Assembly: GCA_036395835.1 (NCBI GenBank)
Contig: DASWCW010000006.1
Coordinates: 1-14,267, forward strand
Length of the DNA stretch: 14,267 nucleotides
Reading direction: 5' to 3'
DNA from: AP-16 sp036395835
GTDB lineage: Bacteria > Pseudomonadota > Alphaproteobacteria > Rhizobiales > Xanthobacteraceae
Positions 1-6,130 of the stretch are shown in pieces. The notes under the pieces were generated by a model. That model was not told the origin of the DNA. It did no database searches and saw nothing but the letters and a program-made list of their open reading frames with translations. Position numbers and translations under genes: made by a program. How positions within the stretch are numbered: position 1 is the first letter of the stretch; every line of letters begins with the position of its first letter.

Positions 1-58
1 GTCTCGCAACCGGGCCGTTGCTCACTCGTTGTGCCGACAATCCAGAAAGGGGAATGCG

Positions 59-577
59 ATGAAATTAGCAGCCAAGCTTACCGCCATCGTGTGTTTCGCC
101 ATTCCAGTACTTTCTAACGAAGCGGTTGCGCAGCAAAATACGCTAAGACAGCAACTCGTTGGCACTTGGACCGTCCTTTCCTTTACTAACGAAAATGAAA
201 GGACCGGTAAGAAGACGGATGTCTTTGGTTCCGATCCGAAAGGGATCTTCATGTTCGATGAGACAGGTCGCTTCTCCATCAATCTCTTACGTCCAGGGCG
301 ACCGAAATTTGGCTACCGCGATTTCCCGTCTGTTGCGGCAGCCAAGGCGGCCCTCGAGGGGATAATCACGATGTTCGGGACATACAAAGTTAATGAAAGC
401 GAGCATTCAGTATCCCTGGATGTCATCGGTGGCAGCTATCCTACCTGGGACAATTCACATCAGAAGCGGTTCATCACGATCAACGGAGACGAACTCACGT
501 ATAGAAATCCTACACCTGCATCCGGCGGGGGTACTGCTGTCGTAATCCTTAAGCGTGCGGGCACGGCCGAAAAATGA
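59..577 (+). CDS. Lipocalin-like domain protein, exported
   Basis: The product is 172 residues. Residues 1-25 look like a signal peptide (MKLAAKL, a hydrophobic core, then AVAQ), so it is probably periplasmic. The mature part has the beta-rich pattern of the lipocalin-like family often found in proteobacteria: LVGTWTVLSF near residue 33, a central GIFMFDETGRFSI strand pair around 62-74, FGTYKVNE near 106, and a closing TAVVILKR strand. The ATG at 59 is preferred over an upstream in-frame start at 29 because AGAAAGGGGA lies six bases before it and the signal peptide begins there. No ligand or enzymatic role can be read from the sequence. Base composition is clearly more AT-rich than the rest of the window, which may mean a different origin. 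No operon partner is visible. The fold call is moderately sure; function is unknown. Confidence 0.75.
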   Translation: MKLAAKLTAIVCFAIPVLSNEAVAQQNTLRQQLVGTWTVLSFTNENERTGKKTDVFGSDPKGIFMFDETGRFSINLLRPGRPKFGYRDFPSVAAAKAALEGIITMFGTYKVNESEHSVSLDVIGGSYPTWDNSHQKRFITINGDELTYRNPTPASGGGTAVVILKRAGTAEK

Positions 578-671
578 ACTCTAGACCATGCCAGGGATCT
601 GGCGTCGGCGAGGCAGCAGTCGTGGCAGGGATCATGGCCGTGTTCAGTTTGGCCGAGCGGTACAATAAGTT

Positions 672-788
672 TTTTCCACCGGCTCTTTGCTACACAACGT
701 CCTACACAAAAGCAGGAGATCGTCCAAAAAACTCCTGTAATTTCAATCCACAATGCCAGTGAGGTCGGTCTCCTCTGGACCGCACCAG
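672..788 (+). repeat. Imperfect dispersed repeat, copy A
   Basis: This matches a second copy at 1621-1736 in the same orientation. Shared blocks are TTTTCCAC, CTACACAACG (690), ATTTCAA (740) and TCCTCTGGACCGCACCAG (771). From CTACACAACG, the next two blocks lie at +50 and +81 in both copies, so the match is collinear and not chance words. The sequence between the blocks has diverged. I see no encoded protein. It may be an old intergenic repeat family or a remnant of a recombination event. Confidence 0.55.
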
Positions 789-844
789 CCGGTATCAATC
801 ATCCAGGACATACAGGCTACACGCCGCGGAAAATCGCACACGCG

Positions 845-961
845 CTAGGCTAGTTCGATCAGCGAACCGGCAAAGAACTCGGCTGCCGAGGGCTCATAGA
901 AACCCGACGGCATCTTCTTCCCGAAATTGTGCTGAAATAGGGCTGGAGCGCAGACAATCTG
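845..961 (-). pseudogene. Possible C-terminal gene remnant
   Basis: The minus-strand frame is open for 38 residues and ends in a TAG. It reads like a real protein end (for example FGKKMPSGFYEPSAAEFF followed by AGSLIELA), with varied residues and no low-complexity bias. A TGA closes the frame upstream at 962-964 and no start site with a ribosome binding site is seen. I do not recognise the family. It may be the last part of a gene whose front was lost, or simply a fortuitous frame. Confidence 0.2.
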
Positions 962-1149
962 TCACCGGCCGGCTAGCCTGTAGGTCGCCTAAGCGGCCAA
1001 TAAATGGAGCCAGCTTTGCCGTCGCCGGAGGCGGGCAGGATCTGTGCACGTGCCCGCAACGGAAGCCCAACAACGCGCGCGGGATTGCTACCGACCCGGC
1101 CGGGAGGACCGCGGCGCGCCATGACTGTGCGAAACGTGCTCGCTAGAGC

Positions 1150-1542
1150 ATGAAGCCACGACGGTGTATAGTGTCGTGTGGCTGCGCGAACCCGGCCCTT
1201 CCACCGGGTGCCCAGGTCGCCATCTTGATCGGTGACCCGACGAAAGCTGAGGTGGTCGTCCAGCGCGTCAAATTCCCCGCCAACTACCAAATTCCGCCAC
1301 ACACTCATCCGTACGCAGAGGTAGTCACGGTGCTCAGCGGCAGCATCGGCTTCGGCATGGGTGAAAAGTTGGACAAGAGTGGCGAGATGGTCAGTGCGGG
1401 CACCTTGAACGTGGTACCGGCAAAGCACGCGCATTTTGGTTGGACCGGGAACTAGGGGGCGACCCTGCAAGTTCAGTTCACAGGTCCGGGAGGCATCGAG
1501 TACATCAACCCCGCTGACGATCCGCGCAAGAAGACTCAGTGA
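1150..1542 (+). pseudogene. Cupin-domain protein with in-frame amber codon
   Basis: The reading frame encodes a single-domain cupin. Motif 1, PPHTHPYAEVVTVLSGS, has candidate metal ligands at His51, His53 and Glu57. Motif 2, AGTLNVVPAKHAHFGW, has His93 and His95. A TAG at 1453-1455 stops the frame after WTGN. Reading straight on in the same frame gives 28 more codons (QVQFTGPGGIEYINPADD and so on) ending in TGA at 1540-1542, which is the usual C-terminal end of this small exported cupin family. A one-base change from GAG would create the TAG. The N-terminus is also damaged: family members normally have a signal peptide before a WGPA-PALPPGA segment, but here SCGCANPALPPGA is preceded by a few odd residues and an in-frame TAG at 1144-1146. 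Two independent lesions favour a pseudogene over stop-codon readthrough. Confidence 0.75.
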
Positions 1543-1568
1543 AGGCACCAATTCCAATTTGCTGCGAC

Positions 1569-1597
1569 GCCCCGCTCGGCTTCGGCTAGGGCGGGGC
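1569..1597 (+). terminator. GC-rich hairpin downstream of cupin
   Basis: GCCCCGC (1569-1575) pairs perfectly with GCGGGGC (1591-1597), with 15 bases between them. It starts 27 bases after the ancestral cupin stop. The tail is only TTGTTG, so this is a weak intrinsic terminator candidate. Confidence 0.45.
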
Positions 1598-1620
1598 TTG
1601 TTGCAATGAGCCCAAGCGAG

Positions 1621-1736
1621 TTTTCCACAGCCCGGCGCTACACAACGAACTGCACGGTGGCGGAAGACGCGCGCAACAAGCCTAACGATTTCAAGCGCCG
1701 CGGCCGGTATTCGCAATGTCCTCTTGACCGCACCAG
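1621..1736 (+). repeat. Imperfect dispersed repeat, copy B
   Basis: Second copy of the repeat at 672-788, same orientation, about 950 bases away. It shares TTTTCCAC, CTACACAACG (1638), ATTTCAA (1688, +50) and TCCTCTTGACCGCACCAG (1719, +81). The two copies bracket the broken cupin and the adjoining gene-free DNA. No inverted termini or target-site duplication were noticed. Confidence 0.55.
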
Positions 1737-1790
1737 TACCAATTTAACCCTCAGCCTCATCGTCCCTGACCGAAGGCGGCGGCTCTACGG

Positions 1791-3551
1791 TCACTTCGGC
1801 AGTCCGGCTGTTTTCAGCGCTGCTTCGTATTTGGCGAGATCTTCGGGTCGGAACGGTCCCAACGCATCTCTGAGATTTGACACGCGCAGCGCGGGGTCGA
1901 GCTGGCGCAATTTCGTGCCGACGTTCCTGGCTCGCTCCATGTGCCCGGCAAGCGCATTGCTCGCGGCGGTGATGCGTAATACGGAGTGGCTTTCGGGCAG
2001 CTCCCGCAGTGCCATTTCCGCCAAAGACGATGCTTCATCATAACGGCCGGCGATGAAATGAGCGTGGGCGATTGCAGCTTCTATCCAAGGCATGAGCGGA
2101 TCGAGCGGGCTCAGGCGCACCGCGCGTGCGAGGTGCTCGATCGCCAGGTCCGGCTTGCCAAGCCAATATCTCACGCAGCCGCTTGAAAACCAGGCCGTAG
2201 CCAGGTTCGGATTGAGCGCGAGCGCTCGATCGATGAAGGCGGCGCCGGCGTCGACCTCCTCGACGACATAGGCAAGCGCAAATCCGCCCGTGCCGAGCGC
2301 GACAGCGTCGTCCTTGCCCAAAACCACGGCTCGGTGAGCCAATCGCGCGGTTTCGGCGACCTCATTCGCCCGATCGGTCATCCACTTGTTGTTTTTGCGA
2401 TGGACGTAACAGATCGCGGCGGCGCCATAAGCCGAAGCAAAATCCGGATCGAGCTCGATTGCCCGGTAGAACAAGCTCAGCGCCTCGCTGTTGCTCTCCC
2501 GGGTCCACCGATAACGGCTGGCGATCCCACGTAGATAATAGTCGTAGGCATCGAGGCTCTCGGTCGGTTTGTGCTTGGCGCGTTCGATCTCCGCCTGTTC
2601 CAGCTTCGGGGCAATCGCGCCGACGACACTCGCGGTCACCTGGTCTTGCAGGTCGAATATGTCTTCCAGCCCACCCTCGAAGCGGTCCGCCCACAGGTGC
2701 GCGCCGGTCGAGGCATTGATGAGCTGGCCCGTGATGCGTATTCGGTTGCCCGACTTGCGCACGCTGCCCTCGAGCACGTAGCGGACCCCGAGCTCGAGAC
2801 CGACCTGCTTCACGTCCACGGTCCGGCCCTTGTACGTAAAAGTCGAGTTGCGGGCGATGACGAATAACTGTCGGAAGCGGGACAGGGCCGTGATGATCTC
2901 TTCCACCATGCCGTCGGCGAAATACCCTTGCTCAGGGTCGCCACTCATATTCTCGAACGCAAGCACGGCAATCGAGGGCTTGTTGGGCAGCGGCAGACTG
3001 GGGCGGGTGCCGGCTGGCGCCCCGCTCGGGCGCACGCGGTAGACCCGCACCGGCTGGGCGATATTCTTGAGCCTCTGTTCCCCCATGTCCTCGCTGGTCA
3101 ACTCGAGCTTGCCCCGCACCTGCCGCTGCGCGTCATCGGAGAGGCAAATGCCCCCGGGCTCGGCCAGCCCCTCCAGCCTTACCGCCACGTTGACCCCATC
3201 CCCGAAGATGTCGCCGCGGTCGATCATGATGTCGCCGACATTGATGCCGATGCGGAACTCGATCCGCTGCTCGTGCGGCACGTCGGCATTGCGCTCCGCC
3301 ATGCCGCACTGGACGTCCACGGCACAACGCACCGCGTCCACGACACTGCTGAACTCGGCCAGCATGCCGTCGCCGGTGTTCTTGACGATCCGCCCACGGT
3401 GTTCGGAAATCTTGGGATCGACGAGCAGGCGCAGATGGTCCTGGAGCCGGGCGTGCGTGCCCTCTTCATCGAGCTCGGTCAACCGGCTGTAGCCAGCCAC
3501 GTCTGCGGCCAGGATGGCGGCGAGCCGTCGCTCTACGCGCTTCGCGGCCAA
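1791..3551 (-). CDS. Class III adenylate/guanylate cyclase with TolB-like and TPR regions
   Basis: The product is 586 residues. Residues 6-172 form a class III nucleotide cyclase domain: ILAADVAGYSRL (Asp17), KNTGDG (Lys57, Asp61), GDIFGDGVNVAVRLE (Asp114, Asn121, Arg125). The two metal-binding aspartates and the Asn/Arg transition-state pair are present, so it should be active, probably making cAMP. Residues about 190-320 resemble the TolB N-terminal-like region common in rhizobial cyclases (IAVLAFENMSGDPEQ, then SFT-like and GAHLWADRF segments). Residues 330-570 carry TPR-like repeats for protein contacts. No membrane segment is seen, so it is likely cytoplasmic. I place the start at a TTG because GGAGG sits just upstream and the cyclase domain begins within ten residues; the open frame extends further up, but that part overlaps the globin gene in another frame. 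It lies 151 bases downstream of the globin gene on the same strand. Confidence 0.88.
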   Translation of the reverse strand: MAAKRVERRLAAILAADVAGYSRLTELDEEGTHARLQDHLRLLVDPKISEHRGRIVKNTGDGMLAEFSSVVDAVRCAVDVQCGMAERNADVPHEQRIEFRIGINVGDIMIDRGDIFGDGVNVAVRLEGLAEPGGICLSDDAQRQVRGKLELTSEDMGEQRLKNIAQPVRVYRVRPSGAPAGTRPSLPLPNKPSIAVLAFENMSGDPEQGYFADGMVEEIITALSRFRQLFVIARNSTFTYKGRTVDVKQVGLELGVRYVLEGSVRKSGNRIRITGQLINASTGAHLWADRFEGGLEDIFDLQDQVTASVVGAIAPKLEQAEIERAKHKPTESLDAYDYYLRGIASRYRWTRESNSEALSLFYRAIELDPDFASAYGAAAICYVHRKNNKWMTDRANEVAETARLAHRAVVLGKDDAVALGTGGFALAYVVEEVDAGAAFIDRALALNPNLATAWFSSGCVRYWLGKPDLAIEHLARAVRLSPLDPLMPWIEAAIAHAHFIAGRYDEASSLAEMALRELPESHSVLRITAASNALAGHMERARNVGTKLRQLDPALRVSNLRDALGPFRPEDLAKYEAALKTAGLPK

Positions 3552-3553
3552 GA

Positions 3554-3573
3554 CACACCTCCTACAGGGTGTG
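3554..3573 (-). promoter_or_regulatory. Hairpin over the cyclase ribosome binding site
   Basis: On the minus strand CACACC (from 3573) pairs with GGTGTG (to 3554) around an eight-base loop. The AGGAGGT ribosome binding site of the cyclase lies in the loop and the 3' arm, and the TTG start follows two bases after the arm. The stem could lower translation. Six pairs make only a modest stem, so this is tentative. Confidence 0.3.
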
Positions 3574-3644
3574 CCGAGTTTACGCTTATCTCGGCCCGCA
3601 GGAAGGCACCGCGGGCTGCTGAATGGCCATGCGCTGATTTCCGC

Positions 3645-3672
3645 CCCGCAGGTTCCTCGCGGTACCTGCGGG
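3645..3672 (-). terminator. Strong hairpin after the globin gene
   Basis: CCCGCAGGT (3645-3653) and ACCTGCGGG (3664-3672) form a perfect nine-base stem with a ten-base loop. It lies about 30 bases past the globin stop and before the cyclase start. A second stem, GCCCGC/GCGGGC at 3594-3616, follows. Neither has a T-run, so partial termination or mRNA end protection is as likely as full termination. Confidence 0.45.
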
Positions 3673-3702
3673 CGACGTAGGCGCGGCACCAAATCTCTAA
3701 GC

Positions 3703-4170
3703 TCAGGGAGACGCGGGTCGTGCCGGCGTTGAGCTGGCAATGATCGTGGATGGCTCGATCCGGTCCGCGCCGGAAACGACGATTGCCGCGTGGGTACTCT
3801 CGACCAAAGCCTTGACCTCAGCCTGCTCCACCGCCGGGACGGAGAACTTGTCCAGGGTCGTCTGCACGTCGTCCATGAACGCTTGCCACTCGCCGGGAGT
3901 GATCGCCAAATCGCGATGGGACTCCTCCATGCTGCGGCCCGAGTAGCGCTGCGGTCCACCGGCCGCCCAACACAGCATCTCCGTGACGAGATATTTGAAC
4001 CCCGCGGGCGGCACCTTGTGGTGTGCCTCGTCCACCAGGGGATTCGCATTGAGCCTGGGATCGGCCATGACGCGATCGATCAAATCCTCGACCACCGTGG
4101 CTATGCTGTAGACCCCGCCCAGCCGATCATAGAGCGACCGGTTCCCGGATACTGTCTCGCTGTCCGCCAT
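3703..4170 (-). CDS. Group 1 truncated hemoglobin
   Basis: The product is 155 residues. The core follows the 2-over-2 truncated globin pattern: SLYDRLGG at the start (residues 12-19), VMADPRLN at the B/C region, FKYLVTEMLCWAAGGP for the E helix (58-73), YSGRSMEESHRDLAI with the proximal F8 histidine at His85, then a closing helix ending near residue 131. The last 25 residues are a low-complexity tail outside the globin fold. The usual B10 tyrosine that stabilises bound oxygen seems to be Ile31 (EDLIDRV where the family often has DFY.RV), so ligand chemistry may differ from mycobacterial trHbN. Expected roles are oxygen or nitric oxide binding or redox chemistry in the cytoplasm. The ATG start is supported by GGAGG eight bases upstream. 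The cyclase gene follows on the same strand. Confidence 0.88.
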   Translation of the reverse strand: MADSETVSGNRSLYDRLGGVYSIATVVEDLIDRVMADPRLNANPLVDEAHHKVPPAGFKYLVTEMLCWAAGGPQRYSGRSMEESHRDLAITPGEWQAFMDDVQTTLDKFSVPAVEQAEVKALVESTHAAIVVSGADRIEPSTIIASSTPARPASP

Positions 4171-4408
4171 CGTGTTGTCCTCCCGGAACGCCCCCGCCCG
4201 CTTTCGGAAGCCTACGTCGAGCTGAGCGGGAAGTACATGAAATTGGCTTGGCGCTCGACCAAAATGCTCACGCTGCAGGCGCCCCATTTTACCATTTTCG
4301 TTCTCGGACGCGGACGCGCTCCGCACGCTTTCGCCTTGACCCGGCCCGGAGGGTAAATCAACCTCGGGCGCGGTTGCATGCATAAGGTGCATGACATGAG
4401 GCGCGCCC
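4171..4408. promoter_or_regulatory. Divergent intergenic region between globin and LprI-like genes
   Basis: The genes on both sides point away, so promoters for both should lie here. The middle is AT-rich for this genome; on the minus strand AAAATGGTAAAATGG (near 4284-4299) includes a TAAAAT-like -10 word. Close to the plus-strand gene, the palindrome TGCATGCA (4375-4382) is followed by TGCATG (4388-4393), 13 bases on, which could be an operator. No FNR-type or other site I know was recognised. Confidence 0.35.
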
Positions 4409-4867
4409 ATGTCCGAGGTGTCGGGGTCTAGCTGGTGGCAAACCTTGCCGGGCGTATTGACCGCTGTGGGGGGCCTTCTCACTGCTGTCACGGGTCTCGT
4501 CCTCGCCCTGAACCAGATCGGCGTCTTCAGCACGCATACATCAAGCTCGCGCCCGGATCGTCCGCCGTCGGTTGTCGTGGATCACAGGCAGCAGCAAGGG
4601 CCGAGCTTCGACTGCAAGACGGATAGGGGCCTCGTAGAGCAGGCGATCTGCGGCGATGCGGAGCTCGCAGCCAGGGACCTCGTCCTGGATGACCTGTTCC
4701 TCAAGGAGCGGGACCGCTTGTCCGGTCAGGCGCGAGCCGATTTGCTCGAGGCGCAGCGGATTTGGGTGGGCAAAAGGAACCAATGCCGCGACCCCGGCAT
4801 GGCCGCGTGCATAACGCAAAGCTACGACGCGCGTATCCGCGAGCTGCGGGCCGCGGCGCGCCAGTGA
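4409..4867 (+). CDS. Membrane-anchored LprI-like (DUF1311) protein
   Basis: The product is 152 residues. Residues about 12-40 form one hydrophobic segment rich in Leu, Val, Ala and Gly, likely an uncleaved anchor. A Ser/Pro/Arg linker follows. Residues 66-150 match the small Cys-containing domain of lysozyme-inhibitor LprI-like proteins: SFDCKTDRGLVEQAIC, an AARDLVLDDLF segment, LLEAQRIWVGKRNQC and CITQSYDARIREL. Four cysteines (69, 81, 126, 134) have the spacing expected for two disulfides, which puts the domain in the periplasm. The true LprI of mycobacteria inhibits lysozyme, but most members of this domain family have no proven function, so inhibition is only a guess. GAGG lies seven bases before the ATG. 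It is divergent from the globin gene. Confidence 0.8.
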   Translation: MSEVSGSSWWQTLPGVLTAVGGLLTAVTGLVLALNQIGVFSTHTSSSRPDRPPSVVVDHRQQQGPSFDCKTDRGLVEQAICGDAELAARDLVLDDLFLKERDRLSGQARADLLEAQRIWVGKRNQCRDPGMAACITQSYDARIRELRAAARQ

Positions 4868-4996
4868 GGCGGCACAGGGAAACTGCAGGTGCGACCATTC
4901 GGACGCGAGCAGCGGGCAGGTCCTCACAGGCCGAGGGACATCGCCGGCGCTTGGAAGGCGAAGCGCGAGCCCCCGTGCTCGCGATCGGCAGACGGT

Positions 4997-5263
4997 TTGC
5001 GGCGGAACCTGCGTGTCGGCCTCATGCTTTTTGCGCTCGCCGCCACCAACGGGTTCGATCTTGCGGCTCGCGCCGAGTCCCTTTGTACGTGTCGTGCCCG
5101 TGATCGCAGCTTCGAGCTCGGCCAAACCGTATGCCTCCAAACCCCGAACGGGCCGCGAATGGCCGTCTGCGTCATGGTGCTCAACAATACTTCGTGGCAG
5201 ATCTCTCAGACCCCGTGCGTTGGCGCCGGTGTTCAACCGGCGGCGAGAGACCGCCCGGGTTGA
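4997..5263 (+). CDS. Small Cys-rich exported protein, unknown function
   Basis: I do not recognise a named family. From a TTG at 4997 the product is 88 residues: MRRNLRVG, a hydrophobic stretch to about residue 20, then AARA, a good signal peptidase site near residue 26. The mature part has five cysteines (30, 32, 46, 58, 74) in a compact pattern with CLQTPNGPRMAVCVMVLNN and SWQISQTPC, suggesting a disulfide-linked periplasmic or secreted miniprotein. The start is unsure: an ATG at 5024 would give 79 residues but drop the arginines at the front of the signal peptide, and a longer frame from 4889 has unnatural residues. No strong ribosome binding site is seen at any of them. It sits between two other envelope-directed genes on the same strand. 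Confidence 0.6.
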   Translation: MRRNLRVGLMLFALAATNGFDLAARAESLCTCRARDRSFELGQTVCLQTPNGPRMAVCVMVLNNTSWQISQTPCVGAGVQPAARDRPG

Positions 5264-5341
5264 ACCCGAAGCCGCAACCCCGACCGACGATGCCCACAAT
5301 GCCGGATACCCGTCCGGCCGTCGGCCCGAAATCGCCCATGG

Positions 5342-5356
5342 TTAGCCATAAATTAA
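5342..5356 (+). promoter_or_regulatory. CtrA-like box
   Basis: TTAG, seven bases, then TTAA. The known alphaproteobacterial CtrA site is TTAA-N7-TTAA, so this has one mismatch. The first half, TTAGCCAT, is also one base from the extended TTAACCAT form. It lies 42 bases upstream of the ATG at 5399, a sensible promoter position. The AT-rich patch stands out in GC-rich DNA. Confidence 0.3.
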
Positions 5357-5398
5357 GCCCGGTTTGCGAAGACGTTCCCCAGGCGAACGGGTGGGAGC

Positions 5399-6103
5399 AT
5401 GCAGTCGGTTTCCAAAACAGCGAAGGGCGGTTTGGCTTGTCTCGCGCTCATCGGCGCGATCGGCACCGCGGCTTTGGTCTCCGGCGGAAGCGCAAGGTCG
5501 GTGGATGATCCCGAGCTTTCGTCCGCCGAGATCGTGGCTTTGCGGTTTCCCTCGGATTGGGAGGAGATGGCATCGCCGGCGCAGGCCGACCCGAGCGCAG
5601 CCCAAGATGCGGCCCAAGATATCGAGCAGCAGACGCTTTCGATCCTCGCTTTCAATCCCGATCCGCTCGGCATTCCCGGGCCTCGGATCTGGGCGGCAAA
5701 TCAGCGTCCCTCCGGCGAAGGCGTCGATCCGGCCGCGGCGGGGGAGCGCACCGGAAGCATTGCGACCGTGCCGCAAGGCCGCGCCGCGCCAACGCCTCGC
5801 GCGAAAAACCAGCCCGTCACCTTGTTCAATGATGCCCAGATCGCCAGCATCAAGGAGCGGCTCAGGCTGACCCGCGATCAGGAGCAATATTGGCCGAAAG
5901 TCGAATCCGCCTTGCGCTACATCGGCTGGCGCCATTCCCGCGAGCGAACAGTCGCCAGAGTCCCGACGCTCGATCCCGATGACGTTGAGAGGTTGAAGGT
6001 CGCGGCGGTGCCGTTGATCATGAGCCTGCGCGAGGACCAGAAGCGCGAAGTGCGCATGCTCGCCCACGTCATGGGACTGGAGAAGATCGCGGCTCAGTTC
6101 TGA
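5399..6103 (+). CDS. Exported protein of unknown function with LTxxQ-like C-terminus
   Basis: The product is 234 residues. Residues 5-30 are a positively started hydrophobic segment (KTAKGGLACLALIGAIGTAA), a signal peptide or anchor. Residues 35-140 are low complexity, rich in Ala, Pro and Asp, and probably unfolded. The helical C-terminal part (141-234) contains LFNDAQIASIKERLRLTRDQ followed by EQYWPKVESALR, a pattern like the LTxxQ motif of small periplasmic CpxP/Spy-type proteins, and then a second helix pair (VERLKVAAVPLI and REDQKREVRMLAHVMG). A chaperone-like or stress-sensing envelope role is possible but not shown. GGGAG just before the ATG supports the start. The gene is convergent with the histidine kinase, with a perfect hairpin between them. 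Confidence 0.75.
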   Translation: MQSVSKTAKGGLACLALIGAIGTAALVSGGSARSVDDPELSSAEIVALRFPSDWEEMASPAQADPSAAQDAAQDIEQQTLSILAFNPDPLGIPGPRIWAANQRPSGEGVDPAAAGERTGSIATVPQGRAAPTPRAKNQPVTLFNDAQIASIKERLRLTRDQEQYWPKVESALRYIGWRHSRERTVARVPTLDPDDVERLKVAAVPLIMSLREDQKREVRMLAHVMGLEKIAAQF

Positions 6104-6105
6104 TC

Positions 6106-6125
6106 CGCCGCGCGGTCGCGCGGCG
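6106..6125. terminator. Bidirectional hairpin between convergent genes
   Basis: CGCCGCGC (6106-6113) and GCGCGGCG (6118-6125) form a perfect eight-base stem with the loop GGTC. It fills the short gap between two convergent stop codons. There is no T-run, but the position fits a shared terminator. Confidence 0.55.
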
Positions 6126-6130
6126 AAGTC

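Larger units (their letters stand above)
578..1149. other. Gene-free stretch with a repeat copy and gene remnants
   Basis: I see no intact gene here. Open frames on both strands lack a ribosome binding site and a recognisable protein pattern. The stretch holds copy A of an imperfect direct repeat (672-788) and a short coding-like piece on the minus strand (845-961). Around 990-1120 another minus-strand frame has a very weak resemblance to the export-signal end of an exported binding protein (an ARAQ motif). The region reads as a graveyard of eroded genes rather than a regulatory region. Confidence 0.5.

Noticed and set aside
973..1716. 247-codon minus-strand frame
   Set aside because: It runs antisense through the cupin frame, which has clear family motifs; the translation is Arg-rich with no known pattern and no ribosome binding site.
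3552..4049. N-terminal extension of the cyclase frame
   Set aside because: It overlaps the globin gene in another frame and reads as Arg/Ser/Pro-rich noise; the TTG at 3551 has a good ribosome binding site and begins right before the cyclase domain.
4541..5299. 252-codon minus-strand frame
   Set aside because: Antisense to the LprI-like and Cys-rich genes, which show signal or anchor segments and conserved cysteines.
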